Shown here one piece after another: positions 18,196-27,910 of a stretch of DNA of 64,000 nt (the first letter of the stretch is position 1; every line of letters starts with the position of its first letter). Location of the stretch: positions 186,001 through 250,000 of the forward strand of contig CBDCVG010000022.1 in NCBI GenBank assembly GCA_965222765.1. The letters are read 5' to 3'. This DNA comes from Caldora sp965222765. GTDB lineage: Bacteria > Cyanobacteriota > Cyanobacteriia > Cyanobacteriales > Coleofasciculaceae. A model generated the notes under the pieces. The model was not told the DNA's origin, did no database searches, and saw only the letters and a list, made by a program, of their open reading frames with translations. The position numbers were made by a program, and so were the translations under genes.

Positions 18196-18378
18196 GATGC
18201 TCGATACTTAACTTTGGGCTTGCTTGATTTTTGGTATGTTTTGGGAATAGTCCGTCTCTGAGCTTACCCCAATAATGAAGATTTTTTTCAACTTGGGCAG
18301 CTGGGGGAGTGGAATCAGATCCTCCTTTGAGAAAGTTAAACTAGACAATAGTAAAGATATTTCAACTTCTCCTCAGAT

Positions 18379-18404
18379 ATTTAAAGCTGTAAACAGCTTT
18401 AAAT
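18379..18404. promoter_or_regulatory. Perfect inverted repeat upstream of the ftsH copy
   Basis: ATTTAAAGCTG and CAGCTTTAAAT form 11-bp perfect arms around TAAA, 38 bp before the ATG at 18443. It could be an operator or a 5'-leader stem. An AAGGAA Shine-Dalgarno-like site follows near the ATG. Confidence 0.5.
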
Positions 18405-18442
18405 AGGAGTTCAACCAAGGCAGGACACACAAGGAAATTCTT

Positions 18443-20425
18443 ATGAAGAGTAGTTCCTGGATAAGAGCATGGATGAAGCCTCAATCGGCAAGCCACCTGA
18501 TAAACAAGCCGGTGATGCGAGCAGGTGTTTCTCAATCACCTAAGCAACGCACACCTCGTAAATTCTGGCGTCTTGCTGCCAGTTTACTCATTTTTCAAGG
18601 GGTAGTCTTTGGTGTCCCAGCTCAGGCCCAGCAGACAGAACAATCTACAAACCAAGAAAAACAAGCTAAAGACTCTCTAAACTATAGTCAGCTATTGCAA
18701 AAAATTGATGAGGGTACAGTAAGCAAAGTAGAAATTGACGAAGGAACGAATGCTGCTAAAGTCACATTGAAGAACGAGCAAGAGGAGCCGAAGAAAGTGT
18801 TGCTGCTGGAGCAAAATCCAGAGCTGATTGAGAAACTCCGTAGCAATAATAACATTGAAGTCGATGTTAAACGCTCTGCAGATAACTCTGCGGCATTAGG
18901 ACTGGTAGCGAACCTATTTTTGCTGATCCTGTTACTGGTAGGATTGATGATGATCCTGCGTCGCTCCAGCAGTAATTCTGGTCAAGCAATGAACTTTGGC
19001 AAATCCAGAGCCAGGTTCCAAATGGAAGCGAAAACTGATGTTTTGTTCAACGATGTTGCCGGAGTTGAAGAAGCTAAAGAAGAACTGCAAGAAGTTGTTA
19101 CTTTCCTCAAACAACCGGAACGGTTCACCGCTATCGGAGCACGAATTCCTAGAGGTGTTCTTCTAGTTGGCCCCCCAGGTACAGGCAAAACCCTCTTAGC
19201 AAAAGCAATTGCAGGAGAAGCGGGAGTCCCCTTCTTTAGTATTTCCGGCTCGGAATTTGTGGAAATGTTCGTTGGTGTTGGAGCCTCCCGGGTTCGTGAC
19301 TTATTCAAAAAAGCGAAAGAAAACGCCCCTTGCCTAGTCTTTATTGATGAAATTGATGCCGTTGGACGTCAGCGAGGCACCGGTATCGGCGGTGGTAACG
19401 ATGAGCGAGAGCAAACCCTCAACCAGTTGCTCACGGAAATGGACGGTTTTGAAGGCAACAGTGGCATCATTATTATTGCAGCTACGAACCGTCCCGATGT
19501 CTTGGATGCAGCACTATTGCGTCCTGGCAGGTTTGACCGCCAAGTAACGGTGGATCTTCCCGGATACAATGGTCGTCTAGGTATTTTGGATGTACATGCT
19601 CGTAACAAAAAGCTAGCACCAGAAGTATCTTTAGAAAAACTGGCTCGTCGTACTCCTGGTTTGTCCGGTGCCGATTTAGCTAACTTGCTTAACGAAGCTG
19701 CCATCTTGACAGCACGACGGCGCAAAGAAGCGATTACTCCCCTAGAAATTGACGATGCAATTGATCGAGTCACATTGGTATGACCCTCAATCCCCTCTTA
19801 GATAGCAAGAAGAAGCGATTGATTGCTTATCATGAGGTGGGACATGCTTTGTTAATGACTCTACTCAAAATTCTGACCCCCTGAATAAGGTTACAATTAT
19901 TCCTCGCTCTGGTGGGATTGGCGGTTTTGCTCAACAGATATTTAATGAAGAAATGGTTGATAGTGGTCTTTTCAGTCGTGCCTGGCTCCTCGACCAAATT
20001 ACAATTTACCTTGGAGGACGTGCTGCAGAAGAAGAAATTTTTGGTCCTGATGAGGTGACGGTGGGAGCCAGTAATGATATTAGAGCAGTAGCTGATAATG
20101 CCAGGAGGATGGTAACTCTCTATGCATGTCTGACTTGGGGACAATGGCTCTGGAAACTCCTGACAACGAAGTCTTTCTCGGTGGAGGTTGGACACCTCGC
20201 TCTGATTATTCAGAAGAGGTAGCAACCAAAATTGACCAGCAAGTGCAAGATATTGCGACAAGTTGTTATGAAGAAGCTCGTCGCCTCATCCGTGAAAATC
20301 GACCATTGGTAGACAAATTGGTTGAATCTTTTGTTGTCTCAAGAAACTATTGAGGGGAGCAATTCCGCAAAATCGTGGCTGAATACACCAAATTGCCGGA
20401 AAAACAATTGGTAGTTATTTCTTAA
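18443..20425 (+). pseudogene. ftsH: FtsH membrane AAA protease paralogue, frameshifted
   Basis: The first 446 codons are intact: N-terminal membrane anchor, second transmembrane segment (FLLILLLVGLMMIL), Walker A GPPGTGKT (243-250), Walker B FIDEIDA and the second region of homology. Translation then stops at 19783. The protease half continues in shifting frames: YHEVGHA near 19830, GGRAAEEEIFGPDEVTVGAS, then MSDLGTMALETPDNEVFLGGG, SCYEEARRLIREN, and a tail EQFRKIVAEY ending at 20425. At least five single-base events are needed (near 19778, 19872, 20125, 20318 and 20352). Product as encoded: an ATPase without its zinc protease domain. Cyanobacteria carry several FtsH copies, so loss of one may be tolerated. 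Confidence 0.85.
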
Positions 20426-20441
20426 GTCTTAAATTTCCGGC

Positions 20442-20506
20442 AGCTCCCCGACTTTTATTCTGGCTTGTCGAGTTAATCATGGGATAAAAGAAGAAGTCGG
20501 GGAGCT
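20442..20506. terminator. Long inverted repeat after the ftsH copy
   Basis: AGCTCCCCGACTT (20442-20454) pairs perfectly with AAGTCGGGGAGCT (20494-20506). The pairing fits a terminator; it may also be a dispersed repeat. The rest of the 335-bp gap to 20760 holds a short palindrome at 20564 and no gene. Confidence 0.55.
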
Positions 20507-20563
20507 TCTAGGACTTACACACTCAACTGTTATAAGCTTAGACGCATTCACCTTGCATGTTTC

Positions 20564-20585
20564 GGACAGGCAAGATGCCTGTTCC
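20564..20585. repeat. GGACAGGC palindrome
   Basis: GGACAGGC pairs with GCCTGTTCC across a few bases (AAGAT core). The same short hairpin is at 56728-56749, and degenerate forms lie inside the repeats at 600 and 54591. It is a small dispersed cyanobacterial palindrome. Confidence 0.65.
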
Positions 20586-20760
20586 ACAAGAAGCTGATGA
20601 TTGAATTTGGTGCAAATTAGATGCGTTTTAGCTCAACCGCCAGAAGCCCCACGTCTCAACCAGTAGGGTGAGCGTGGGATGAATGGCGGGCAACCAACCT
20701 CGATTTATACTGATATTAATTGTCCCAAAATTGTATAATTAAGAAGGAGGTGATTTTTTC

Positions 20761-21927
20761 TGAGGACAGCTTATCAATACAGGTTACGTCCAACTCAGCA
20801 GCAAGTAGCTGAAATTGATAGATGGCTATCAATGTTGTGCGCCTCAATACAATTATTTGCTGGCTGATAGATTAACTGGTATGAGCAAAATCGCTCACCG
20901 GTCAACGCTTGTCCTCTGGTTTGTAACCTACCGGAACTCAGGGTTAATCCCGACTACTACTCTCAAAGAAAACCTTACCTCAGCTCAAGAAAGATAGACC
21001 TTGGTACAAAAGATATTTATTCTCAGGTTTTACAGGATGTAGTCAAGAGAGTTAAACTAACCTTTGACAGTTCAGTAATGGGGATACTAACGGCAAAAAA
21101 AGTGGTAAACCTAGATTCAAAATCACTTAGCCGTTACAGAACCTTTACTTATCCTCAAATTAACTCCGACTGCCTACAGGGAAATAAAATCAATCTTCCC
21201 AAGCTGGGCAAGATTAAGGTCATAGTACACCGTCCCATACCTGAGGGGTTCAAAATAAAAACGGTCTCTATCAGCAAGAAAGCTGACGGTTTTTATGTCA
21301 CACTTTCACTGGAAGACAAGACCATTCCGGAAATTAAACCTGATATTAATCCTCACTCAAATAAACAGGAATTGATGTGGGTTTAAAAGACTTCTTGACT
21401 ACTTCCAATGGTGAAGCAGTCGCAATTCCTCAACACTACCGTAAAGCTCAAAAACGATTACGACTTATTCATCAAAAAGTGTCGCGACGTCAAAGGGTAG
21501 TAGTCGTAGACTCAAGGCTATTAAACTACTAGCCAAGCAACACCAAAAAGTAGCTAACAAGCGTAAAGATTTTCACTTCAAAACAGCTAATCAATTGCTA
21601 TCAAAATATGATGTTATTGCTCATGAAGATTTAAACATCAAAGGTCTTGCTCGTACCAAGTTGGCAAAGTCTGTGTTAGATGCTGGGTGGTCAAACTTTC
21701 TGTCGATATTGACAAACAAAGCCGAGAAAGCTGGTTTGTTGGTTGTCCCAGTAAGCGCCCATAACACCTCACAAGAGTGCTCAAGTTGTGGAGAGAAAGT
21801 CCAGAAAAAGCTGCATATTCGCTGGCACAACTGTCCCCATTGTGGGTGCAGTCTGGGGCGTGATCACAATGCAGCACTCAATATCAAAAATAGAGCGGTG
21901 GGGCATCCGTTCTTAAAGCTCAGTTAA
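20761..21927 (+). pseudogene. tnpB: Decayed IS605-type TnpB
   Basis: Pieces of a TnpB nuclease appear in changing frames. The N-terminal RTAYQYRLRPTQQQ is at 20761, and YSQVLQDVVKRVKLTFDS lies out of frame near 21020. KADGFYVTLSLED follows, then IDVGLKDFLTT near 21370 (RuvC Asp). YDVIAHEDLNIKGLA is the second acidic site. A zinc finger (CSSCGE with CPHCG) ends in LGRDHNAALNIKNR. Several stops and frameshifts make it non-functional. A hairpin at 21960-21988 probably marks the right end of the old element. Confidence 0.85.
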
Positions 21928-21959
21928 TGTCCGACGGAATACCGGGAGTCGCTGAGAAG

Positions 21960-21988
21960 CCCACACTTACCCGATAGGGAAGTGTGGG
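21960..21988. mobile_element. Right-end hairpin of the decayed IS605-type element
   Basis: CCCACACTT and AAGTGTGGG are perfect 9-bp arms over an 11-base loop, 33 bp past the tnpB remnant. IS200/IS605 elements carry such subterminal hairpins at their ends, and the guide RNA of active relatives spans this part. That role is inferred. Confidence 0.5.
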
Positions 21989-22001
21989 AGCATGTCACCT
22001 T

Positions 22002-22090
22002 ACTGAGGTGCTAGTGGAGCATCACCGGTCGTTTGGAGATCCTTCGCTATCGCTCAGGATGACATAATTCCGTTACGGTGCGTAAGTCCT
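22002..22090. repeat. Dispersed repeat, copy 1 (pair with 29539)
   Basis: About 89 bp match 29539-29625: CTGAGGTG-TAGTG-AGCATC, then GTTTGGAGATCCTTCGCTAT and CAGGATGACATAATTC, ending GTGCGTAAGTCCT. Neither copy is coding. This copy follows the decayed tnpB element. Confidence 0.8.
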
Positions 22091-22125
22091 ATCTTGGTTG
22101 CTTTTCGTGGTGTTAAATTTAACCA

Positions 22126-23295
22126 GTGATTAGAGTTTATACCCAACCAGTCCAGGGAAATAGGTGGTTGCAACAGTATCAAGGACATCCACCTGTACTA
22201 GCTTGCATTTTAGGATTTACTGCTACTGCTTTGATCCCAGGTATTTCTACTGCTGGAGCAACACCTGAGGATCGTAAGTATACTGCGATCGCTGATGGGG
22301 AATTTTTGGTCAACGGAGTCACCGCACAACCTCAATATCCCCTCCCACCACTGGAAGTTGGAGCATCACCTGTATTTATTTCCCGTGCTGTAGTTGAAGC
22401 ATTCAACCTGCCTGTTTATCTCTTTAACGCTGGTTTACCTCAACCACCAGCTGTACCAGCCATTGATTTGGCTGGTGTCCCTGCCTCCTGTCTCACCACT
22501 GGAAATGCTCTGCCTCTTGAGACGGTTCAACAGCTTTTTAAGCAAGGCTTAAAGTGGGGAAAAAAGTTAGCGAAGGTTGCTGGTGAAGGCTATCTGATTA
22601 TTGGGGAGTGTGTAGTAGGAGGAACAACCACAGCTCTGAGTGTTCTCACTGGTTTAGGTATTGCCGCCGCTGGCAAAGTCAACAGCAGTCATCCTAGCTG
22701 TAACCATACTCAAAAGTGGGACATTGTGCAACGAGGGCTAGATCAGGCAGGATTGAGGAGATGGGGAGATGAGAAGAACATTAGCCTTGGTTCAACTTAT
22801 AACAATCCCCTTACCTCCTTCAATCCGATGGAAGTAGTGGCTGCAGTGGGAGATCCCATGCAAATTGTGGCGGCTGGTATGGCAATGGCAGCTAGTGGCA
22901 GTTGTGGTGTCTTGTTGGCTGGTGGTACCCAAATGCTAGCTGTTTATGCTTTGGCGCAGGCGTTAGCTTTACCTCGCTTTGGCATTCTGCAAAAATATTC
23001 CTTAAACTGGCAACCGAAACAAGTGGTAGTGGGAACAACCCGTTGGGTGGCAGAAGACCCAACTGGTGACACAGTGGGATTAGCAGAAGAAATTGGCAAT
23101 GTGCCTCTGGTGGCAACATTGTTGAGTTTGGCAGACTCTCGTTATCCTCAGCTCAGATCATATGAGCAAGGATATGTTAAGGAAGGTGTAGCTGCTGGAG
23201 GATGTTCGATTGCAGCTCATCTATACCAAGGCTGGAACTCAGCTCAATTACTTCAAGCTATCGAAGCTTTAGTAGCAAAAACTCTGAAGGAATAG
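22126..23295 (+). CDS. cobT: CobT-like nicotinate-nucleotide phosphoribosyltransferase family protein
   Basis: The 389-residue protein resembles the cyanobacterial/archaeal-type nicotinate mononucleotide-dependent phosphoribosyltransferases, which activate the lower base for cobalamin assembly. Visible features are the Gly-rich GECVVGGTTTALSVLTGLG and SGSCGVLLAGGTQMLAVYAL segments and LEVGASPVFISRAVVEAF. The GTG at 22126 is the start. Its 3' end lies 6 bp from the stop of the convergent caspase-FGE gene. The exact base accepted cannot be read from sequence. Confidence 0.82.
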   Translation: MIRVYTQPVQGNRWLQQYQGHPPVLACILGFTATALIPGISTAGATPEDRKYTAIADGEFLVNGVTAQPQYPLPPLEVGASPVFISRAVVEAFNLPVYLFNAGLPQPPAVPAIDLAGVPASCLTTGNALPLETVQQLFKQGLKWGKKLAKVAGEGYLIIGECVVGGTTTALSVLTGLGIAAAGKVNSSHPSCNHTQKWDIVQRGLDQAGLRRWGDEKNISLGSTYNNPLTSFNPMEVVAAVGDPMQIVAAGMAMAASGSCGVLLAGGTQMLAVYALAQALALPRFGILQKYSLNWQPKQVVVGTTRWVAEDPTGDTVGLAEEIGNVPLVATLLSLADSRYPQLRSYEQGYVKEGVAAGGCSIAAHLYQGWNSAQLLQAIEALVAKTLKE

Positions 23296-23301
23296 CAGAC
23301 T

Positions 23302-25033
23302 TCACGCAGCAGCACAGACAACCCGAAAACCGAAGTGGCAGTACTTGCAGTCCGGTGCTCGATAGTGGCGATAGGCACTACGGCAATACTTAGAATAGCT
23401 GTACCACGAACCCCCACGCAACACCCGATAATTATGATTAGTATCACTTAACCAAGCACTATCATCTGTTGGTGCACCTTCATAATTTTCGTGCCAGTGG
23501 TCAGCACACCACTCCAATACGTTACCATGCAGATCGTACAAACCAAAGGCATTTACAACCTGAAAACTACCGACAGAACTTGTCTGCGTACCATCATAAT
23601 TCGCTAACTTCTGAGTAATAGCATTTCCAAAGTGGAACGGGGTAGTTGTACCAGCACGACAGGCATACTCCCATTCTGCTTCGCTGGGTAGTCGGTATTC
23701 TCGTCCCGTTTTCCATTGAGATTCTTGCACAAAATTCTACTGCATCATGCCAGGATATCTGCTCTACTGGTAAGTCTGCTCCTTTAAATTGGGATGGATT
23801 AGGATTGAGTTCACAGTTAACTTGCCGAAGAGCTGCTACAGCTTGCCATTGAGCTTGGGTGATGGGATATTTGCCCATGCAGAATGAGGCTACAGTTACC
23901 CTGTGCAAGGGACTTTCAGAGTCATATCGCTCCTTTTCAGTATTCGGGGAACCCATCTGGAAACTGCCAGCTGGGATAACCACCATCTTTAAGCTTACTC
24001 CTTTACCCAAGTCCTCAGTAAAATACTGAGCTTCACCCCGACTGCGTTCAATTTTTTGAGCTTTAGTATTCAACGTCAACACCTCAAAGGCAAACACTGG
24101 TAATGTTGGCGAGGGAGGAAATACAATGGACTTCTGAAAAATTCTTTGAAATGCTTTAATGACGTCGATATCTAAACCAGATGCTGCGACATTTACCCTA
24201 CTCCACAACTGCGTTGCGAGTTGTTGATTTCCCTCTGCTTCAGCTCTAAAAGCATCCATTTTCAAGGTTTCGATATCTTTGAGGGTGGCATACTGGGATA
24301 ACAGAATAAGGTGATGTCTATCAAATGGTTCTGCGATCATGTAAGGTGTCTGTTGAGGCTTCTGATACTGCTGATTAATCTCCGGTACTCGATCGCGCAA
24401 ATAATGATCAAGCCGCTCTACGGTGGCACAGTTATGCTCTCCCTGAATCCGTAATGCCTCTAACACCGAATAAGTAAAGGAGCCTTGTTGCAGAGATGGA
24501 ATTTCGTAGGCTCTTTCGTTGGGACTACAGGAGTAAATAGTAACTACCCTTTGCTGTTGTTCCTTCCCAATACCCTCTCCTAATCTATCCTCTTGATTGC
24601 GGCAAGCATCTAACATTAGTACCACATTATCTGCTCCCGACCGTCGCAGCCGTTGGGTTAAATAGTTGATATTTAATGCTGTCTTTTCTAAATCACTAGG
24701 GTTAGTATCCGAAAGAAACAAATAATCACGATTATGATAATGCAGACCGTGACCGACAAAAAAAAACCAGAGGTTATCTCCTAGTTCTAGGAAAGGTTTC
24801 TCAAACTGCGATCGCAAAAAGTGCTGTAGGTGTGCCAAAGTAGGCTGGGTAGGAATCGGCTTAGTATTAGTGGTAATTGGTGGGGAATCTTCGGTAAACA
24901 GGAAGACTTGCTCAAAACCTGCCTCTTTCTCAAAAAAATCCCGCATATTCTCTGCATCCCTCTTAGCATAAGCTGGGGACTGAATATGAGTGTAATGATT
25001 AATACCAACTGCAATAGCCCAGTTTTTATTCAT
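23302..25033 (-). pseudogene. Caspase-FGE (formylglycine-enzyme-like) protein with DGR-type variable tail; one frameshift
   Basis: The N-terminal part is a C14 caspase-like protease: His95 in FFFVGHGLHY and Cys144 in VLMLDACRNQ form the dyad. A linker leads to an FGE-sulfatase/C-type-lectin-like domain (MVVIPAGSFQMGSPNTEKER, SWHDAVEFC). Near 23717-23730 the frame breaks. The rest of the FGE domain (GREYRLPSEAEWEYACRAG, LHGNVLEWCADHWHENYEG, VLRGGSW) continues in another frame to 23302. Adding one base restores about 577 residues. The C-terminal 36 codons look like a DGR variable region. As encoded, the protease (479 residues) is cut off from its variable lectin-like end. Caspase-FGE fusions are signalling or self-recognition proteins in filamentous cyanobacteria; the ligand is unknown. 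Confidence 0.82.
23332..23403 (-). other. Putative DGR variable region at the FGE C-terminus
   Basis: The 24 codons after LRGGSW follow the known Asn-rich template layout (WNNNP-NCRSANRN...PDNRNNN-GFRVV) with Asn replaced by Tyr, Ser, His or Cys. The replacement codons TAC, AGC, TAT, CAC and TGC each differ from AAC or AAT only at adenines. The invariant CRSA, PD and GFRVV residues stay fixed. This is the mark of adenine-specific DGR mutagenesis. No reverse transcriptase or template repeat is in the window, so the site would be served from elsewhere. Confidence 0.72.
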
Positions 25034-25497
25034 CGACAGAGTAGTTGTTTGATACTCCCACGGCTAAAAGCCGATGGGATTATTGATTTGTAGGAGATGA
25101 TACCAAATCATGATAATTGCGTATATTCAGGTTCTTCAAGCAAAACCCAACTATCCTAACTTTTTGCAACAACTCTCTTCTTAACCGAGCTATTGTGGTG
25201 GTTTATAGCGCTCAAGGGGATAACATATCCTTTTAGTTCCTATGGGGACCAATTTCGGTTTTTCTACCAACCTGGTGTATTCGTAGTGTGATATTTCAGG
25301 GTGAGCAAAGTTTGTTGGAGTATCAGCAGTACTGATGATGTAGTAATAGCTGAACTTAGTAGCGATTGGATACAGTGTTCGACTAACCACTGAAGCTTCT
25401 ACTGTGCTATTGCAATAATATCTCTATGGACAATGAGGAAGATCGTCCTAAAGAAGTTACTACAGGTTAGGGAAAGAGCAAACAAGCTAGAGGCTAG
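25034..25497. other. Intergenic region with an IS605-like hairpin
   Basis: At 25057-25078, CCCACGGCT and AGCCGATGGG fold over AAA, like the right-end hairpin of IS605-type elements (compare 51797-51820). The remainder has no supported gene; a 66-codon minus-strand ORF at 25190-25390 shows no features. Confidence 0.5.
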
Positions 25498-25911
25498 TCA
25501 AGAGTGTATTCTTCTGGATAGTAATTGTTCCTCCAAAGCAGCAATGCGATTGTAAGCTGCGGTTAGTTGTGCCGTTAGGCGTTGGACTTGAATGTCAGCA
25601 GATAAACTACTCTCGCTATTTTGCTGATAACTGGTGGAGTGACTATTGCTATCCATCAGAACATCTTTATGTTCCATCACAGACTCCAGGAGGCTAGTAT
25701 TCCGATGAACTCCCAATCTAAGGGTTGGATCTAGCTCTGAGTGGTTAAATTCCTCAACTGGTGCTCGTCTGATTTCAGATAAAGATTCTGATACATTTTG
25801 GCTAAGCTGATCGATCATTTGGTAGAGGGAATCAACTTTATGACTAAGAGCTATGATTTGTTGTTGAACTGCATCCATAAGATTCCTAATGCGGGATAAA
25901 TTTGTCTTCAT
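25498..25911 (-). CDS. Small coiled-coil protein, conserved in cyanobacteria
   Basis: The 137-residue protein has two helical regions: an N-terminal coil (residues about 5-50, MDAVQQQIIALSHKVDSLYQ) and a C-terminal coil (about 108-134, VQRLTAQLTAAYNRIAALEE), joined by a polar low-complexity linker. The C-terminal coil looks familiar from uncharacterised cyanobacterial proteins. There is no signal or membrane segment. It may oligomerise through both coils. Function is unknown. Confidence 0.65.
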   Translation of the reverse strand: MKTNLSRIRNLMDAVQQQIIALSHKVDSLYQMIDQLSQNVSESLSEIRRAPVEEFNHSELDPTLRLGVHRNTSLLESVMEHKDVLMDSNSHSTSYQQNSESSLSADIQVQRLTAQLTAAYNRIAALEEQLLSRRIHS

Positions 25912-26647
25912 GTTTTATGCTAGTAGCTTTAAGGCAAAATTAGTGCAAACAAATCATTCATTTAACTATGATTTAACTATTTAGCATAATTGAGTACTTA
26001 CAGCCTTGGCTTTTTTATGGTCAATAAGAAAAAAATTGACTAAATACCCAAGATACAGATTTGTTCTCCTATGGCTCAGTTTGACGTTGATTACTGCATA
26101 TTTTGACGAACCAATTAGGATTCACAGCAATTAGAGTCAGTTTCAGAATCAATAGCAGTTATTAAGTCTAATATCGATTTTAGCTGATGTTTTGTGGTGT
26201 AATCTCTAATTTACCGTCTTTAGCTCGACATTTTGACATATCATACCGAATTAGCAATAAATTCCTCACTCACCAAGCAAATATACTTAACAGATTTTCT
26301 GGCACTGATGCCTTGGAGAATCGACTGGACAACAGCCTAGTACCACTGCGCGGAATTTAGAATTTAGAATTTAGAATTTAGAATTTAGAATGCTTATAGA
26401 GTAAGGATTATATCGATCTCTTTCCTGGTGGGTTATTGCCGCCGCGCTGCACTAGTGGCAGTAGATTAGGTAAAGTGTAATCTTACATTGGTGCAAAATG
26501 TAAGCAAAACAACAAATTAATTTTCTCTTTTGTTGCAATCAAGCTAATTTCCCCTTTAGTAAGGTAAATTTAGGTTATTTTGTCAAAAAAGCTTGATTGT
26601 CATTAAAATCTCTTTATTCCCATTCTTAATTCCAATTTTCAGTTCCT
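25912..26647. other. Long intergenic region between divergent genes
   Basis: The 736-bp AT-rich spacer holds the dispersed repeat at 26338-26456 and otherwise no recognisable gene, RNA or operator. It must contain the promoters of the flanking divergent genes, but no clear boxes stand out. Confidence 0.6.
26338..26456. repeat. Dispersed repeat with AATTTAG heptamers, copy 2
   Basis: Same layout as 3881-3993: the TAGTACCACTGCGCGGAATT end, about five AATTTAG units, GCTTATAGAGTAAGGAT, TATCGATCTC, and the CCGCCGCGCTGCACTAGT end. Flanking unique sequence differs between the copies, so the unit is about 115 bp. Confidence 0.85.
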
Positions 26648-27844
26648 ATGATCAAGCGACGCTCTTTTCTCTTAGGTGCTAGTTCCCTAGCTCTAAGTCA
26701 GCTGATGGTTGGATGTAACTCTCAGCGACAAGCATCCTTGAAACTACAACTGTTACAAGGCTCAATTCCTGCTCAGCTCAAGGGTAAATTTCGTAAGCAA
26801 TTGAAGCAAGCTGCTAGCCTCAATTTTGACCCAGAAGAACAGTTACAAATTATACTGAACAACTTAAAAACTGGGAAAGCTCAAGCAAAAGCCAAAGAAA
26901 AACAGACTGAGCAGGAATCACCCTTCGATTTCATGGGAGATGCCCTCAATTTCATTACTAGACGTAGGAAGTCAGAATTTGCTGATTTAGTAACTTTAGG
27001 AGATTTCTGGTTAGCAGAAGCGATCAAAAAGGAGTGGATTCAACCACTAGAGGTAGAAGAGCTTGCTGGATGGCAGCAGCTACCTCCATCCTGGCAAGAG
27101 TTGGTAAGACGCAATCAAGCAGGTGAGCTAGATAAGGAGGGAAAAGTATGGGGGGCACCTTATCGTTGGGGGACCACCGTTATTGCCTATCGCCGTGATA
27201 AATTTGAGCGTTTGGGTTGGATGCCCACAGATTGGCCAGACTTATGGCGAGAGGAGTTGCGCGATCGCATTTCTTTGTTAAACCAGCCGCGAGAAGTAAT
27301 TGGTCTGACGTTGAAAAAACTGGGTAAATCATACAACACCACCAATTTGAGTAAAGTACCAAACCTTGAAGAAGAATTACTGGCACTCAATCAACAAGTC
27401 AGATTCTATAGCTCCGAACATTATCTCCAACCTCTAATTTTAGGAGATACCTGGCTAGCAGTCGGTTGGTCACATGATGTGATGCCGATTGTACAGGGTG
27501 AGCGCCAAATTAGGGCAGTAGTGCCCCAATCGGGAACGGCTCTCTGGGCGGATTTATGGGTGCAACCAAAAACGACAGCAAACGTGAGTACTCTAGCACA
27601 GCAGTGGATTGATTTTTGCTGGGAGTTCGAGACAGCCGAAGCAATTTCCTTATTAACTAATGCGGCCTCACCTATCCTCATAGATGTTACTCCCAAGAAA
27701 CTACCAAAAACCCTTGCCGAGAATTCCCTACGTCTACCAGATGCTGCAATCCTCAAGAAAAGTGAGTTTCTCAATCCCCTATCTGAATCTACTGATCAGC
27801 AATACCAAAGCTTATGGCGAAAGATGCGACAAAAGAAGAGTTAG
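26648..27844 (+). CDS. Extracellular solute-binding lipoprotein
   Basis: The N-terminus MIKRRSFLLGASSLALSQLM carries a twin-Arg-like KRRSFLL and then the lipobox LMVGC, so Cys23 is probably lipidated. The 398-residue chain has the layout of periplasmic binding proteins for polyamines or similar cations: GDFWLAEAI, WGAPYRWGTTVIAYRRDKF, and LAVGWSHDVMPI. No permease or ATPase gene lies beside it. It precedes the gamma-glutamyltransferase-family gene by 66 bp on the same strand and could be co-transcribed. Ligand unknown. Confidence 0.75.
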   Translation: MIKRRSFLLGASSLALSQLMVGCNSQRQASLKLQLLQGSIPAQLKGKFRKQLKQAASLNFDPEEQLQIILNNLKTGKAQAKAKEKQTEQESPFDFMGDALNFITRRRKSEFADLVTLGDFWLAEAIKKEWIQPLEVEELAGWQQLPPSWQELVRRNQAGELDKEGKVWGAPYRWGTTVIAYRRDKFERLGWMPTDWPDLWREELRDRISLLNQPREVIGLTLKKLGKSYNTTNLSKVPNLEEELLALNQQVRFYSSEHYLQPLILGDTWLAVGWSHDVMPIVQGERQIRAVVPQSGTALWADLWVQPKTTANVSTLAQQWIDFCWEFETAEAISLLTNAASPILIDVTPKKLPKTLAENSLRLPDAAILKKSEFLNPLSESTDQQYQSLWRKMRQKKS

Positions 27845-27910
27845 TTCACTCTGATTTGGTATCCTCTATCCATGCTTTAGTTCAACGCTGTTTGAGAATC
27901 TCAGATTATT

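Noticed and set aside
25190..25390. 66-codon minus-strand ORF
   Set aside because: There is no start context, domain or similarity that I can recognise.
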